From Myxococcales bacterium (GTDB lineage: Bacteria; Myxococcota_A; Polyangia; Polyangiales; Ga0077539): a stretch of 47,862 nt of DNA. This document shows, in pieces, positions 17,293 to 25,623 of this stretch (its first letter is position 1; each line of letters begins with the position of its first letter). Under the pieces are notes generated by a model. It saw only the letters and a list, made by a program, of their open reading frames with translations. It was not told the origin of the DNA and searched no databases. Location of the stretch: contig JAAFIF010000077.1 in assembly GCA_013298625.1 (NCBI GenBank), positions 1 to 47,862 of the forward strand. The letters are read 5' to 3'. Made by a program: the position numbers and the translations under genes.

Positions 17293-18120
17293 GTGATCGA
17301 TCAGGACGACGAGCCCGAGCTTCGCGCTGCCCGCTACGACGGCGTGGTGTGGCCTCGGTACGCGCGGGTGTTCGGCGAGCTCGTGCTGCGCGCGGTGGCG
17401 CTGCCGCCCAACGCCGCGGTGCTCGACGTCTCGTGTCGCACGGGCATCGTCGCGGGAGAAATCCTCCGATCGATGAGCGACGCGACGGTGATGGCGCTCG
17501 ACACGGACGAGGCCTTTCTCGACGCGGCGCGCGCGCGCAACGCCGAGGACGACGGCCGGCGGCTGTTCGTGGCGCGGCAGGACGACCTGGTGCACCTGGC
17601 GTTCAGCGAGGACGCGTTCTCGAACCTCGTGGGATCGCTGGTGGATCGCGCGACCAACGACAGGCAGGCGCTCTTCTCTGAAGCGCGCAGGGTGCTGCGT
17701 CCCGGCGGACAGCTGGTGCTCTCGCAGCCCCTGAGAGGCAGCTTTCTAGAGATCTTGGACATGCTGCGCGAGGTCGCGACGAAGTACGACATCACGGCGC
17801 TGACCGAGCGGGTCGAGCAGTACGCGCACTCGCTTCCGAGCGCCGAGCAGTGGGCGCGCGAAGCGGAAGAGAGCGGGTTCATGGACGCCGCGGTGGACGA
17901 GGACTCGTTGGTGCTCGGGTACACCTCGGGCGCCGAGGTGCTGGGCGATCCTGCGCTGCACATGGCGACGTTGCCCGAGTGCCAGTGGTGCGCCGAGGCC
18001 GCGCCGGACCCGATGGCGGTGCTCTATCAAGTGCAGCACGCGATCGACACGTATTTTCGTGGGCGTGTATTCGAGTTGACCGTCCACGCCGGGTGCCTGA
18101 GCGCGCGTCGCAGCTGGTGA
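17293..18120 (+). CDS. class I SAM-dependent methyltransferase
   Basis: A 275-residue Rossmann methyltransferase of the UbiE/Methyltransf_11 type. Motif I is VLDVSCRTGIVAGEI (with SCRTG where DxGxGxG is usual), motif II is VMALDTDEAFLDAARARN (acidic residue for the SAM ribose), and the later strand is RRVLRPGGQLVLSQPLRGSF. The last 70 residues (TLPECQWCAEAAPDPMAVLY) are not part of the core and hold two Cys residues. The start is GTG at 17293. The substrate is unknown. The Cys in motif I (VSCRTG) departs from the glycine-rich consensus and may weaken SAM binding. Confidence 0.85.
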   Translation: MIDQDDEPELRAARYDGVVWPRYARVFGELVLRAVALPPNAAVLDVSCRTGIVAGEILRSMSDATVMALDTDEAFLDAARARNAEDDGRRLFVARQDDLVHLAFSEDAFSNLVGSLVDRATNDRQALFSEARRVLRPGGQLVLSQPLRGSFLEILDMLREVATKYDITALTERVEQYAHSLPSAEQWAREAEESGFMDAAVDEDSLVLGYTSGAEVLGDPALHMATLPECQWCAEAAPDPMAVLYQVQHAIDTYFRGRVFELTVHAGCLSARRSW

Positions 18121-18385
18121 CGAAACGCCCGGCGAGTGCGTAGCCGTGGTGGCACCCACCCCGCGAAGCGTCGCACCCGGTCTCGCAGCGGCGCGGCTGC
18201 GAATCATGCGCGCAACGAAGGGCGGTGAGCGGTGCGGGCGCGAAGGGGGCGCGTCGAACGCGGGGCAGTTTGCAAATGCAGCGGTTGCGGTACAAACGCA
18301 CCGCGCGCGTCTGCACCGTTGCGATCACGGTCCACCCTCTGGATCACCCACTGGAACACTTAGTGCGTTGCGCGCGCCGTCCACC

Positions 18386-19462
18386 ATGGAAGCGAACAAT
18401 CCCCTCGGGCTCCGCGGCATCTCCTTCGTCGAGTTCGCCTCGAACGATCCAGCGAAACTCCACGCGCTGTTCACAGCGTTCGGGTTCTCTCGCGTGGCGC
18501 AGCACAAGAGCAGGGCGATCGACCTGTATCGCCAGAACGACATCGTGTTCTTGCTCAACCGCGAGCCGAACAGCGTCGGCGCGCGCTTCGCGAACGTCCA
18601 CGGGCCGTCGATCGCGTCGATGGGCTGGCTCTTCGACGAGCCGGCCTCGGCGATCGAGGGCGCCGTCGCGCGCGGCGCGAAGGTCGCCGCCGAGGTGGAC
18701 TTGATCGAGGGCGCGACGAAGATCCCGGCGATCTTCGGCATCGGCGACAGCCTGCTCTACTTCGTCTCGTCCAAGGACAAAGACCCTTTCGCGGCGATGG
18801 GCTTCATCGCGCACGACGAGCCCGTGATGGTGAAGGACAAGGGCTTCTTGCTGGTCGATCACCTGACGAACAACGTGTTCAAGGGCACGATGTCGCACTG
18901 GGCGGACTTCTACAAGAACACCTTCGGGTTCATCGAGGTGCGCTACTTCGACATCCGCGGCGCGAAGACCGGCCTGACGTCGTACGCGCTTCGCTCGCCG
19001 GACGGCTCGTTCTGCATTCCGATCAACGAAGCGGACGAGAAGAAGTCGCAGATCAACGAGTACCTGGACGAGTACAAGGGCCCGGGCGTGCAGCACCTGG
19101 CCTTCTTGACCAAGGACATCCTCGAGTCGATCCGCGGCCTGGCGGGCTCGCCGATTCAGTTTCTCGACATCGAAGAGAACTACTACCAGAGCGTGTTCGA
19201 GCGCGTGAAGAACGTGCGCGAGGACCACAAAGAGATCGAGAAGCTCAACGTGCTCGTCGACGGCGACGACGAGGGCTACCTGCTGCAGATCTTCACGAGA
19301 AACCTCATCGGCCCGATCTTCATCGAGCTGATCCAACGCGAGAACCACTACTCGTTCGGCGAAGGAAACTTCGGCGCCCTCTTCCGCTCGATCGAGCGCG
19401 AGCAGGCCAAGCGCGGGATCTTCGCCGAAGGAGAGGCCGCCAAGAGCGAGGTGCGTCCGTGA
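18386..19462 (+). CDS. hppD: 4-hydroxyphenylpyruvate dioxygenase
   Basis: A 358-residue enzyme converting 4-hydroxyphenylpyruvate to homogentisate in tyrosine breakdown. It has two VOC half-domains. The Fe(II) ligands are visible: His159 (LVDHLTNNV), His237 (GVQHLAF) and Glu314 (FIELIQR). The length and the C-terminal gating helix region (GEGNFGALFRSIEREQAKRG) match bacterial HPPDs. ATG 18386 is chosen because the protein then begins at the usual point (NPLGLRGISFVEFAS); the frame stays open upstream but that part looks non-coding. The 265 bp before it hold no gene and should carry the promoter. The stop overlaps the GTG of a fatty-acid desaturase, so the two genes form an operon; homogentisate dioxygenase is not in the window. 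Confidence 0.95.
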   Translation: MEANNPLGLRGISFVEFASNDPAKLHALFTAFGFSRVAQHKSRAIDLYRQNDIVFLLNREPNSVGARFANVHGPSIASMGWLFDEPASAIEGAVARGAKVAAEVDLIEGATKIPAIFGIGDSLLYFVSSKDKDPFAAMGFIAHDEPVMVKDKGFLLVDHLTNNVFKGTMSHWADFYKNTFGFIEVRYFDIRGAKTGLTSYALRSPDGSFCIPINEADEKKSQINEYLDEYKGPGVQHLAFLTKDILESIRGLAGSPIQFLDIEENYYQSVFERVKNVREDHKEIEKLNVLVDGDDEGYLLQIFTRNLIGPIFIELIQRENHYSFGEGNFGALFRSIEREQAKRGIFAEGEAAKSEVRP

Positions 19463-20562
19463 CCACCGAAGCGGCCGTGGGCGGCTACGACAGCCCGTAT
19501 CTTCCCGAGATCCCTGACGCGGAGTCGCCAGCGCTCGCGGGCAACACCGACGTGGCGACCGGCCCTCGCGAGGGCAACGCGCTCATCGTGGCGTCGCGCC
19601 CGTTCGCGCAAGAGCAGCTCCGCCGCAGCGCGTGGGAGACCTTCACCACGTTCACCGTGCTCGCGCTCACCATGGGCGCCGCGGCTGCGCCCGTCCTGCC
19701 CACCGCAGCGCGCGCGCTCTTCTCGATCATCGCGGGCCTGACCGTCGTGCGAGGCTTCATCCTCTATCACGACGCCCTGCACGGCGCGATGTACCGAGGA
19801 AACTCCCTGTTCGCCCGCGTCATGCGCGGCGTCATGTGGATCTACGGCTTGTACGTCCTCGCGCCGCCGTCCGTCTGGCGCGCGACGCACAACTACCACC
19901 ACGCCAACACCGCCAAGCTCGTCGGCTCGCACATCGGCTCGTACCCCACGATGACCGTCGAGATGTACCGCCGCGCAAAGCCCTGGCAGAAGCGCTTGTA
20001 CCGCGCGGTGCGCAACCCCCTCACGATGCTCTTCGGCTACCTCACGGTGTTTCTGTGGGGCATGTGCATCGGCCCTTTCGTGCGCGATCGAAAGCGCCAC
20101 TGGGACGCCGCTCCCGCGCTGCTCGCGCACGTCGCGCTGTCGGCGGCGATGATCTCGACCGTGGGCGCGCTGACGTGGGCGCTGGTCGTGCTCGTCCCGC
20201 TCATGACGGCGTGCGCCGCGGGGTCGTACTTGTTCTACGCGCAGCACAACTTCCCGGGGATCATGATCCAGCCCCGCGACAAGTGGAGCTACACGCGCGC
20301 CGCGCTCGAGTCCTCGAGCATGATGGTCACCGGGCCGATCATGGGCTGGTTTACCGGCCAAATTGGCTACCACCACGTGCATCACCTCAACCCCGGAATC
20401 CCGTTCTATCGCCTCGCCGAGGCCATGGCCGCGATCCCCGAGCTGCAGAACCCGCACACCACCACGCTGAACCCCAAGGACATCATGGCGTGCTTGCGCC
20501 TCGGCCTCTGGGACATGCGCCAGAAGAAGATGATCAGCTACGCCGAGGCCGAGGCCAACTGA
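19459..20562 (+). CDS. membrane fatty-acid desaturase
   Basis: A 367-residue di-iron membrane desaturase. The three histidine boxes are HDALH (104-108), HNYHH (144-148) and HHVHH (305-309), spaced as in acyl-lipid desaturases, with membrane helices between them (about residues 60-100, 120-138, 188-208 and 220-262). A 50-residue polar N-terminus is atypically long. It starts with GTG overlapping the hppD stop (GTGA), an unusual pairing of tyrosine catabolism with lipid or carotenoid-type oxidation. The substrate could be a fatty acyl chain or a quinone/carotenoid-like lipid; sequence alone does not decide. Confidence 0.9.
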   Translation: MTTEAAVGGYDSPYLPEIPDAESPALAGNTDVATGPREGNALIVASRPFAQEQLRRSAWETFTTFTVLALTMGAAAAPVLPTAARALFSIIAGLTVVRGFILYHDALHGAMYRGNSLFARVMRGVMWIYGLYVLAPPSVWRATHNYHHANTAKLVGSHIGSYPTMTVEMYRRAKPWQKRLYRAVRNPLTMLFGYLTVFLWGMCIGPFVRDRKRHWDAAPALLAHVALSAAMISTVGALTWALVVLVPLMTACAAGSYLFYAQHNFPGIMIQPRDKWSYTRAALESSSMMVTGPIMGWFTGQIGYHHVHHLNPGIPFYRLAEAMAAIPELQNPHTTTLNPKDIMACLRLGLWDMRQKKMISYAEAEAN

Positions 20563-20580
20563 CCGCGGCGCTCAGCACCG

Positions 20581-20616
20581 GGGGAATCGCCAGGGGAATC
20601 GCCGGGGGGATCGCTA
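20581..20616. repeat. 12-bp tandem repeat (3 units)
   Basis: Three 12-bp units, GGGGAATCGCCA, GGGGAATCGCCG and GGGGGATCGCTA, lie between the convergent desaturase and methyltransferase-like genes. The last unit overlaps the stop codon of the latter, and a decayed fourth unit (GCGGGGATTCGCGG) continues into the coding end. It may be a slippage product; no function is evident. Confidence 0.75.
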
Positions 20617-21408
20617 GCGGGGATTCGCGGTAAACGACAGGACGTACTGGTTGGGCAGCGCGTCGAACGTCGGCCCTGCGTGAAAGCCGGCCTCGCCCAT
20701 CTCTTGCGTCACCACCGCGGGCGAGAGCCGGTGCTCGCGCGGGGGACCCATCGGCGCGTCCGCGCGAAAGTCGACGATCACCACGCGGCCGCCCGGCCGG
20801 AGTCGATCGCGAACGCGCTGAAAAAACGCAGGTCGATTCGAGATGTGATGGTACGTGTCCACCACCAGCGCGAGGTCCACGGGCTCGCTCAGCAGCGGGT
20901 GCTCTGGCGTCCCGAGGATCGCAAACGCGTTGGTGATCGACTCGCGCGCGAAGCGCTGCTGCATGTGGCCGACGAGCGACGGCTCGATGTCCTCGGCCCA
21001 CACGCGACCGTTGGGAACCGCGCGCGCGAGGCGCACGGCGAAGTAGCCCGTTCCTGCGCCGAGGTCCGCGACCCGCGCGTCCGGCGCGAGCGCGAGCCAC
21101 CGAACGACCTCGTCGGGCCGCTGCCACGCGTCGCGCGCCGGGTCGTCGAAGACCTGCGTCCAGCGCTGCGGATCGTCGAAGCGGTGGTTGAAACCCTGCC
21201 CGTGGTGCCCGTGTCCGCCGTCCGGCCCGGGCTGTCCCTCGGGTCCATGGTGCCCCGGCTGTCCGTGGTGCCCGTGGTGCCCGTGCGGGCCGCGCTGTCC
21301 GTGGTTCATCGCGTGAGTGGAGCACGGAGGCTGCGTCGTCGCGCAGCGGGCGAGCCCGAGAAACCCTAGCGCTGCGAGCGCTGAAACACGGTGAAACGTT
21401 CGTTGCAT
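20614..21408 (-). CDS. exported methyltransferase-fold protein with His/Gly-rich collagen-like segment
   Basis: A 264-residue protein. The N-terminus is a signal sequence (RVSALAALGFLGLARC) with an imperfect lipobox, since Arg precedes the Cys. Residues about 36-72 are a Gly-x-x repeat rich in His and Pro (GPHGHHGHHGQPGHHGPEG), able to bind metals. The rest is a class I methyltransferase: motif I ADLGAGTGYFAVRLA (115-122), motif II region GRVWAEDIEPS, and RLRPGGRVVIVDFRADAP. ATG 21408 follows an AAGG site; a GTG at 21432 is an alternative. An exported SAM-dependent enzyme is paradoxical because SAM is cytoplasmic; the same signal-plus-methyltransferase design recurs in bacteria and is unexplained. 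Confidence 0.85.
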   Translation of the reverse strand: MQRTFHRVSALAALGFLGLARCATTQPPCSTHAMNHGQRGPHGHHGHHGQPGHHGPEGQPGPDGGHGHHGQGFNHRFDDPQRWTQVFDDPARDAWQRPDEVVRWLALAPDARVADLGAGTGYFAVRLARAVPNGRVWAEDIEPSLVGHMQQRFARESITNAFAILGTPEHPLLSEPVDLALVVDTYHHISNRPAFFQRVRDRLRPGGRVVIVDFRADAPMGPPREHRLSPAVVTQEMGEAGFHAGPTFDALPNQYVLSFTANPR

Positions 21409-21527
21409 GGCGGTGACCTTCGTTCTTCGCACTGCGCAGCTCGCGCGCGATCAGCGGCGCTCTGGTGCGCGAATCGCACGCAGATGAAGCAACGGCCGCG
21501 CCGCGCTACACACGCGTGGTCCGCTGC

Positions 21528-22457
21528 TCACTCGGCTTCGAACACGAAGGGGATCGTGACGGTCGAAGCGGCCTTCTGAGCGACGAAGCTCCATCCGCGG
21601 ATGCCGTCGACGATGGACTTCACGAGCCGCGCTCGCTGCTTCTCTTCGTGGCGCGCCACGCGGGTGGTGTCCGAGAGGACCTCGACGCGCGAGACGGCGC
21701 CGGCGGCGCTGATGCGGGCGCGCACGCTGAGCAGCCCCGAGATGCCGAGCCCTTCGCGCAAGAGCTTCGAGACGATGGGCTCGAGCGAGGCGGTGCGCGT
21801 CGCGAGCTGCCGCGTGGGCAGCGGGCCTTCGATGTACGGCCGCGGCTGGACGAACCACCCGTGGATCACCAGCCGCCCCTCGCGCGGATCGTGCGTCCCG
21901 CGCACCTCGCGCACGCCGTGAGGGATCCTCGGGTCGAACGCCACGAGGCGGTTGAACTCGGGCTCGATCGCGCGCAGCACGTCCGGCTCTTCGACGCTGC
22001 GAATCGAGACGAACTCCGACCAGAAGTCCAAGACCTCGTCGCGGAGCATGAGCGTTTCACCGCCGCGAAACACGCGAGACTCCCACGGGGTGAGCGAGAG
22101 CACGAAGGCCCACGGGCCGTGCGGCAGGTCGCCGTGCAGCTGTTGTGCGCACCCGTCGATGTAGCAAGACATCCACGGCGGCGAAATGTCGTGGCAGCCG
22201 AGCGTCCTGCGGCCCCACTCGACGATGCGACGGTGCAGCGCCTCGTACATCTTCGCCGGAAAGTACGTCCACGCCGGCGTCCGCAGCGCCGTGTACTGCC
22301 CGGGAACATGCCAGTAATCCCACACGAACCGCCCCGCCGTCGCCGCGCGCGGGTCGGCGAATCGCTCGTCGAAATGCCCCCGAAGCGCGCGCGCCTCCGG
22401 CGCAAAACCATCGACGATGTGCACGGACCGCGAGCGGTCGCTCTTGCTTCGAACCAT
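21528..22457 (-). CDS. 2OG-Fe(II) oxygenase fused to AgmX/TonB-like C-terminal domain
   Basis: A 309-residue protein. Residues 1-205 form a double-stranded beta-helix oxygenase of the prolyl-hydroxylase/Tpa1 type: Fe ligands His108 and Asp110 (LHGDLPHGPW) and His180 (IPHGVREVRG), with Arg195 (EGRLVIHGWF) as likely 2OG ligand. Residues about 222-309 change character to a TonB/AgmX-PglI-like C-terminal fold: SVRARISAAGAVSRVEVLSD, then a helix (RLVKSIVDGIRGWSF) and the closing strand STVTIPFVFEAE. This domain normally sits at the end of periplasmic or gliding-motor proteins. No signal peptide is seen, so the fusion is probably cytoplasmic. ATG 22457 is chosen because the oxygenase domain begins directly after it. 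Confidence 0.85.
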   Translation of the reverse strand: MVRSKSDRSRSVHIVDGFAPEARALRGHFDERFADPRAATAGRFVWDYWHVPGQYTALRTPAWTYFPAKMYEALHRRIVEWGRRTLGCHDISPPWMSCYIDGCAQQLHGDLPHGPWAFVLSLTPWESRVFRGGETLMLRDEVLDFWSEFVSIRSVEEPDVLRAIEPEFNRLVAFDPRIPHGVREVRGTHDPREGRLVIHGWFVQPRPYIEGPLPTRQLATRTASLEPIVSKLLREGLGISGLLSVRARISAAGAVSRVEVLSDTTRVARHEEKQRARLVKSIVDGIRGWSFVAQKAASTVTIPFVFEAE

Positions 22458-22492
22458 GTGTCCCTCGGGGCCTCTGACGCGGTTGTGTACAC

Positions 22493-23383
22493 TCAACGCC
22501 GCTGCAATTGCACCTCGGCTTGTCCGACGGCGAGCTGGTCGACGAAGGCCCCGGTGCTCATCCACAGCCCTGCGTACGGCCCTGGCGGCGCCGTGTACGT
22601 CGATCGCTCGGCGTCCGAGCCCATCACGCGCAGCTCGCTCACCGGCGTGTAGCTCAGCGTCCAGCTCGTCCCGTCGAGCTGCACCGCGACGCGCGAGCAC
22701 TGCCCGATGAGGTCGCCGACGACCTCGTAGCAAATCCCTGGAGAAGTGCAGCCGTTGCGATGAACGACCCGCAGCGTGGTCAAGATCGTGTCGACGGGGC
22801 ACGCCTCGCGAAAGCCCGCTCCGCCAGAGCCGCCGTAGGCAGGCAGCTCGTTGACCCCGCCCGTGCGCACCGCGTACGAAAACGGCACCCGCGTGGTGTC
22901 GGCCACCATCGAGAGCGGCGCGACGAGCGCCCCGAGGCTGTCGATCACCCCGCCTTTTCGCCCGTAGAATCCGACGAGGACCTCGTCTCGGCCTGCGATG
23001 CCTTGCGCGCGGTTTCCGCTCGCCGCGCCGCGCGAGAGCGTCCCGAACCGCGGCGGCATCGTGACGGTGACGGTCCGCGGACAGCCCTCGTCGATCACGC
23101 CGTCGCACGTGTCGTCGACGTCGTTGCACACCTCGCGGGTCGCGCAACGGTCGCCGCTCGCCGCGTCGACACGGTCCTCGGTCGCGTCGCTCGTCGCGCT
23201 GTCCGCGCGCTGCATGCTGTCCGCGCGCGCGTCGAGCGAAGCCGCCTGCGCGTCGAGCGCGTCCGCCGCGGCGCCGTCGCTGCGATCCGCCTGCGCGTCG
23301 CGGCTGTCCGGCGCCTCTGCTTGCGTCACGCACGCGGCGAGCGAGACCGTCACGAGCGCAGCCCAGCGAGAGATGGGTCCCAT
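22493..23383 (-). CDS. lipoprotein with MopE-like Cys/Asp motif
   Basis: A 296-residue lipoprotein (WAALVTVSLAAC, lipobox Cys18). After an Asp/Ala/Ser-rich spacer of about 65 residues comes the short motif CNDVDDTCDGVIDEGC, the MopE/MXAN-type putative metal-binding signature found in many myxobacterial surface proteins. The C-terminal 190 residues are beta-rich with four Cys (FREACPVDTIL, RNGCTSPGICYEVVGD, IGQCSRV), resembling a jelly-roll or lectin-like fold often seen after this motif. ATG 23383 is preferred for a short signal peptide; ATG 23410 is also possible. It ends 35 bp before the 2OG oxygenase gene, so they may be co-transcribed. Confidence 0.8.
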   Translation of the reverse strand: MGPISRWAALVTVSLAACVTQAEAPDSRDAQADRSDGAAADALDAQAASLDARADSMQRADSATSDATEDRVDAASGDRCATREVCNDVDDTCDGVIDEGCPRTVTVTMPPRFGTLSRGAASGNRAQGIAGRDEVLVGFYGRKGGVIDSLGALVAPLSMVADTTRVPFSYAVRTGGVNELPAYGGSGGAGFREACPVDTILTTLRVVHRNGCTSPGICYEVVGDLIGQCSRVAVQLDGTSWTLSYTPVSELRVMGSDAERSTYTAPPGPYAGLWMSTGAFVDQLAVGQAEVQLQRR

Positions 23384-23433
23384 GCTCGACGACGGTACCA
23401 ACGGCACCATTCGGCGTACACTCCGCGCGGCCG

Positions 23434-24450
23434 ATGACGCAGCACGACAGCAACGAGCACCACCCGCTCTCGACGCACCTCGACCCGCGCGGACAAGCGC
23501 GGATGGTGGACGTGGGTGACAAAGAGATCACCGCGCGGCGAGCGACGGCGACGGCGCGCGTGCGCATGAGCGAGGCCACCGCGAGCGCGCTGCGCGACGG
23601 CGAGACGCCGAAGGGCGACGTCCTCGCGACCGCTCGAATCGCCGGAATTCAAGCGGCCAAGCGCACGCCCGACCTCATCCCGCTCTGCCACGCGATCGCG
23701 TTGACCAAGGTGCGCGTCGAGTTCGAGCTCGTGCCCGACGGCGTGCTCGTGACGGCCACCGCCGAGGCGCGCGACCGCACGGGCGTCGAGATGGAGGCGC
23801 TCACCGCGGCCACCGTCGCCTCGCTCACGATCTACGACATGCTGAAGGGCGTCGACCGCGCGATGAGCATCGAGGCCGTGCGCCTCGAAGAGAAGGCCGG
23901 CGGTCGCAGCGGGCACTGGGTGCGCGACGACCTTTCGGCGCACGATCATCATCACCACCACGAGCACGCGCACGCGCACGATCACTCGAAGCCTGCGCGC
24001 GAGGTGTTCGCCGTCGATCCCGCGGCGTTCGTGCTGTGTCGCACGCCGATCGACGCCGCCGCGGTGCGCGCGCGCATCGAGGACAGCACGGTCGGCGCGA
24101 TCTGCTTGTTCTACGGCGTCGTGCGCGACCACAACGACGGCAGGCCCGTCACGCTGCTCGAATACGAGGCCTACGACAGCATGGTCCTCAGCGAGATGCG
24201 CCGCATCGCAGCGGAGATCCAACAGGCGTACCCGGGCGTTCGCCTGGCGGCGACGCACCGCGCGGGCTCGCTCTCGGTGGGCGAGGACGCGATCGTGTGC
24301 GCGGCGAGCGCGGCGCACCGAGGCGAGGCCTTCGAAGCGGGCAAGCGGCTGATCGACGAGATCAAGGCGCGCGTCCCCATCTGGAAGCGCGAGCACGGCC
24401 CGGACGGCCCCTACTGGGTCGGCTGGGAGGACGCTCGCTGCGTCGGATGA
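23434..24450 (+). CDS. moaCE: MoaC-MoaE fusion: cyclic pyranopterin synthase and molybdopterin synthase large subunit
   Basis: A 338-residue bifunctional protein of molybdenum cofactor synthesis. Residues about 12-165 are MoaC, which makes cyclic pyranopterin monophosphate (LIPLCHAIALTKVRVEFEL; ALTAATVASLTIYDMLKGVD). Residues about 192-335 are MoaE, the large subunit of molybdopterin synthase (CLFYGVVRDHNDGRPVTLLE), with the lysines of KARVPIWKRE (about 311 and 318) matching the catalytic pair. The linker (170-184) is a His-rich run, DHHHHHEHAHAHDHS, that could bind metal. MoaC and MoaE are usually separate; this fusion joins steps one and two of the pathway. MoaA is not in the window. Downstream genes mogA, moeA and moaD complete the cluster. 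Confidence 0.95.
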   Translation: MTQHDSNEHHPLSTHLDPRGQARMVDVGDKEITARRATATARVRMSEATASALRDGETPKGDVLATARIAGIQAAKRTPDLIPLCHAIALTKVRVEFELVPDGVLVTATAEARDRTGVEMEALTAATVASLTIYDMLKGVDRAMSIEAVRLEEKAGGRSGHWVRDDLSAHDHHHHHEHAHAHDHSKPAREVFAVDPAAFVLCRTPIDAAAVRARIEDSTVGAICLFYGVVRDHNDGRPVTLLEYEAYDSMVLSEMRRIAAEIQQAYPGVRLAATHRAGSLSVGEDAIVCAASAAHRGEAFEAGKRLIDEIKARVPIWKREHGPDGPYWVGWEDARCVG

Positions 24451-24489
24451 CCCGCGGTCAGTCTGTAAAACATCGGGAGAATTGAACTC

Positions 24490-25623
24490 GTGCTCAAGGC
24501 ATACCTGACCGACCGCAACGTGCGCCGGATCCTGACGCTGATCTTGTTTCTGGCCGCGCTCTGGTTCTTTCGGCACTTGATGATGCTGCTGGTGTTCTTC
24601 GTCGTGTTCGAGCGAACCATCGGGCTGTTCGCCGGGCTCTTGTCGAAGGCGACCTCGCTGAAGTTCAAGTGGTGCGTGCTGATCGTGCTCGTGCTCGCGC
24701 TCGGCATGGTGACCGGCGGCGTCTGGGCCGGCATCTCGACGGTGCGCGCGAAGATCCCCGAGATCGAGAGCGGCGTAGAGACCATCATCACGACGATCCG
24801 CCGCAGCCCGCTCTACGAGAAGTACGGGCACTCGATCGCGCACATCCGCGGGCAAGAGGTGCTCGAGCACGCGCGCAACCACGCGGGAGACGCGATCCGC
24901 GTGGGCGCTGGGTTCGCCAAAGAAACGCTGTACGTCTTCATCGGCCTGGTCTTCTCGATCGTGTTTCTCATCGAGCGCGACGAGCTCGAGGCCTTTCGCG
25001 AGAAGCAGCCGATCGAGAGCGTCGCGCGCGCGCTGATGCGCTACTTCGGCCACGTCGCCGACGCCATCGCCATCACGCTCAAGCTGCAGGTCATCGTGGC
25101 GGTGGTCAACGCGCTGATCACCCTGCCGGTGCTGATCGTGCTGGGGTTGCCGGGCATCCCTGCGCTCGTTGCGATGCTGATCGTGACCGGGCTCGTGCCG
25201 GTGGTCGGCGGACCCGTCGCGGGCGCGGTGTTGATGACCCTCGCGTATGTGACCAAAGGCCCCGTCGGCTTGGGGATCTTCATCGGCAGCACCTTCGTGC
25301 TGCACAAGATCGAGAGCTACTACCTCAACCCCAGGCTGACGGCGAAGCACGTGAAGCTCCCGTCGTTTGTGATCATCACGAGCCTGGTGCTGTTCGAGCA
25401 CGCGTTCGGGCTGGTGGGGTTGTTCTTGTCGTTTCCGTCGCTGTACGTCGCGGCGAAGATTCGAGAAGAGTGGCTCGACCCGGACGAAGAAGCGCGCGAC
25501 GAGCAGGCGCTGACCGAGGCGATGCGCGGGGCGCTGCCGAAGTTCGCGCTGGCGTTCAAGAAGCACAAAGATTCGGTCGCTTCGAAGTCGACCGCCGTCG
25601 AGCAAGCGAAGGACGGCGAGTGA
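24490..25623 (+). CDS. AI-2E (PerM/TqsA)-family membrane protein
   Basis: A 377-residue polytopic protein of the AI-2E transporter family: two N-terminal helices (ILTLILFLAALWFF; CVLIVLVLALGMVTGGVWAG), a soluble helical domain, then a C-terminal bundle with the family segments ALVAMLIVTGLVPVVGGPVA, VHKIESYYLNPRL-like HKIESYYLNPRLTAKHVKLP, and VLFEHAFGLVGLFLSFPSLY. Members include exporters and Na+/H+ antiporters. The start is GTG 24490, after GGGAGA. Its stop overlaps the mogA start (TGATG at 25621-25625), so it is embedded in the molybdenum cofactor operon. A role in cofactor or molybdate physiology is only an inference from position. The tail is charged and Lys-rich. Confidence 0.9.
   Translation: MLKAYLTDRNVRRILTLILFLAALWFFRHLMMLLVFFVVFERTIGLFAGLLSKATSLKFKWCVLIVLVLALGMVTGGVWAGISTVRAKIPEIESGVETIITTIRRSPLYEKYGHSIAHIRGQEVLEHARNHAGDAIRVGAGFAKETLYVFIGLVFSIVFLIERDELEAFREKQPIESVARALMRYFGHVADAIAITLKLQVIVAVVNALITLPVLIVLGLPGIPALVAMLIVTGLVPVVGGPVAGAVLMTLAYVTKGPVGLGIFIGSTFVLHKIESYYLNPRLTAKHVKLPSFVIITSLVLFEHAFGLVGLFLSFPSLYVAAKIREEWLDPDEEARDEQALTEAMRGALPKFALAFKKHKDSVASKSTAVEQAKDGE

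Noticed and set aside
18121..18385. Possible tRNA or small gene before hppD
   Set aside because: No cloverleaf and no convincing start with a ribosome site were found; only weak promoter-like pieces are present.
23384..23433. Molybdenum cofactor riboswitch before the moa cluster
   Set aside because: Only 50 bp separate the divergent genes, too short for the known riboswitch, and no conserved structure is apparent.
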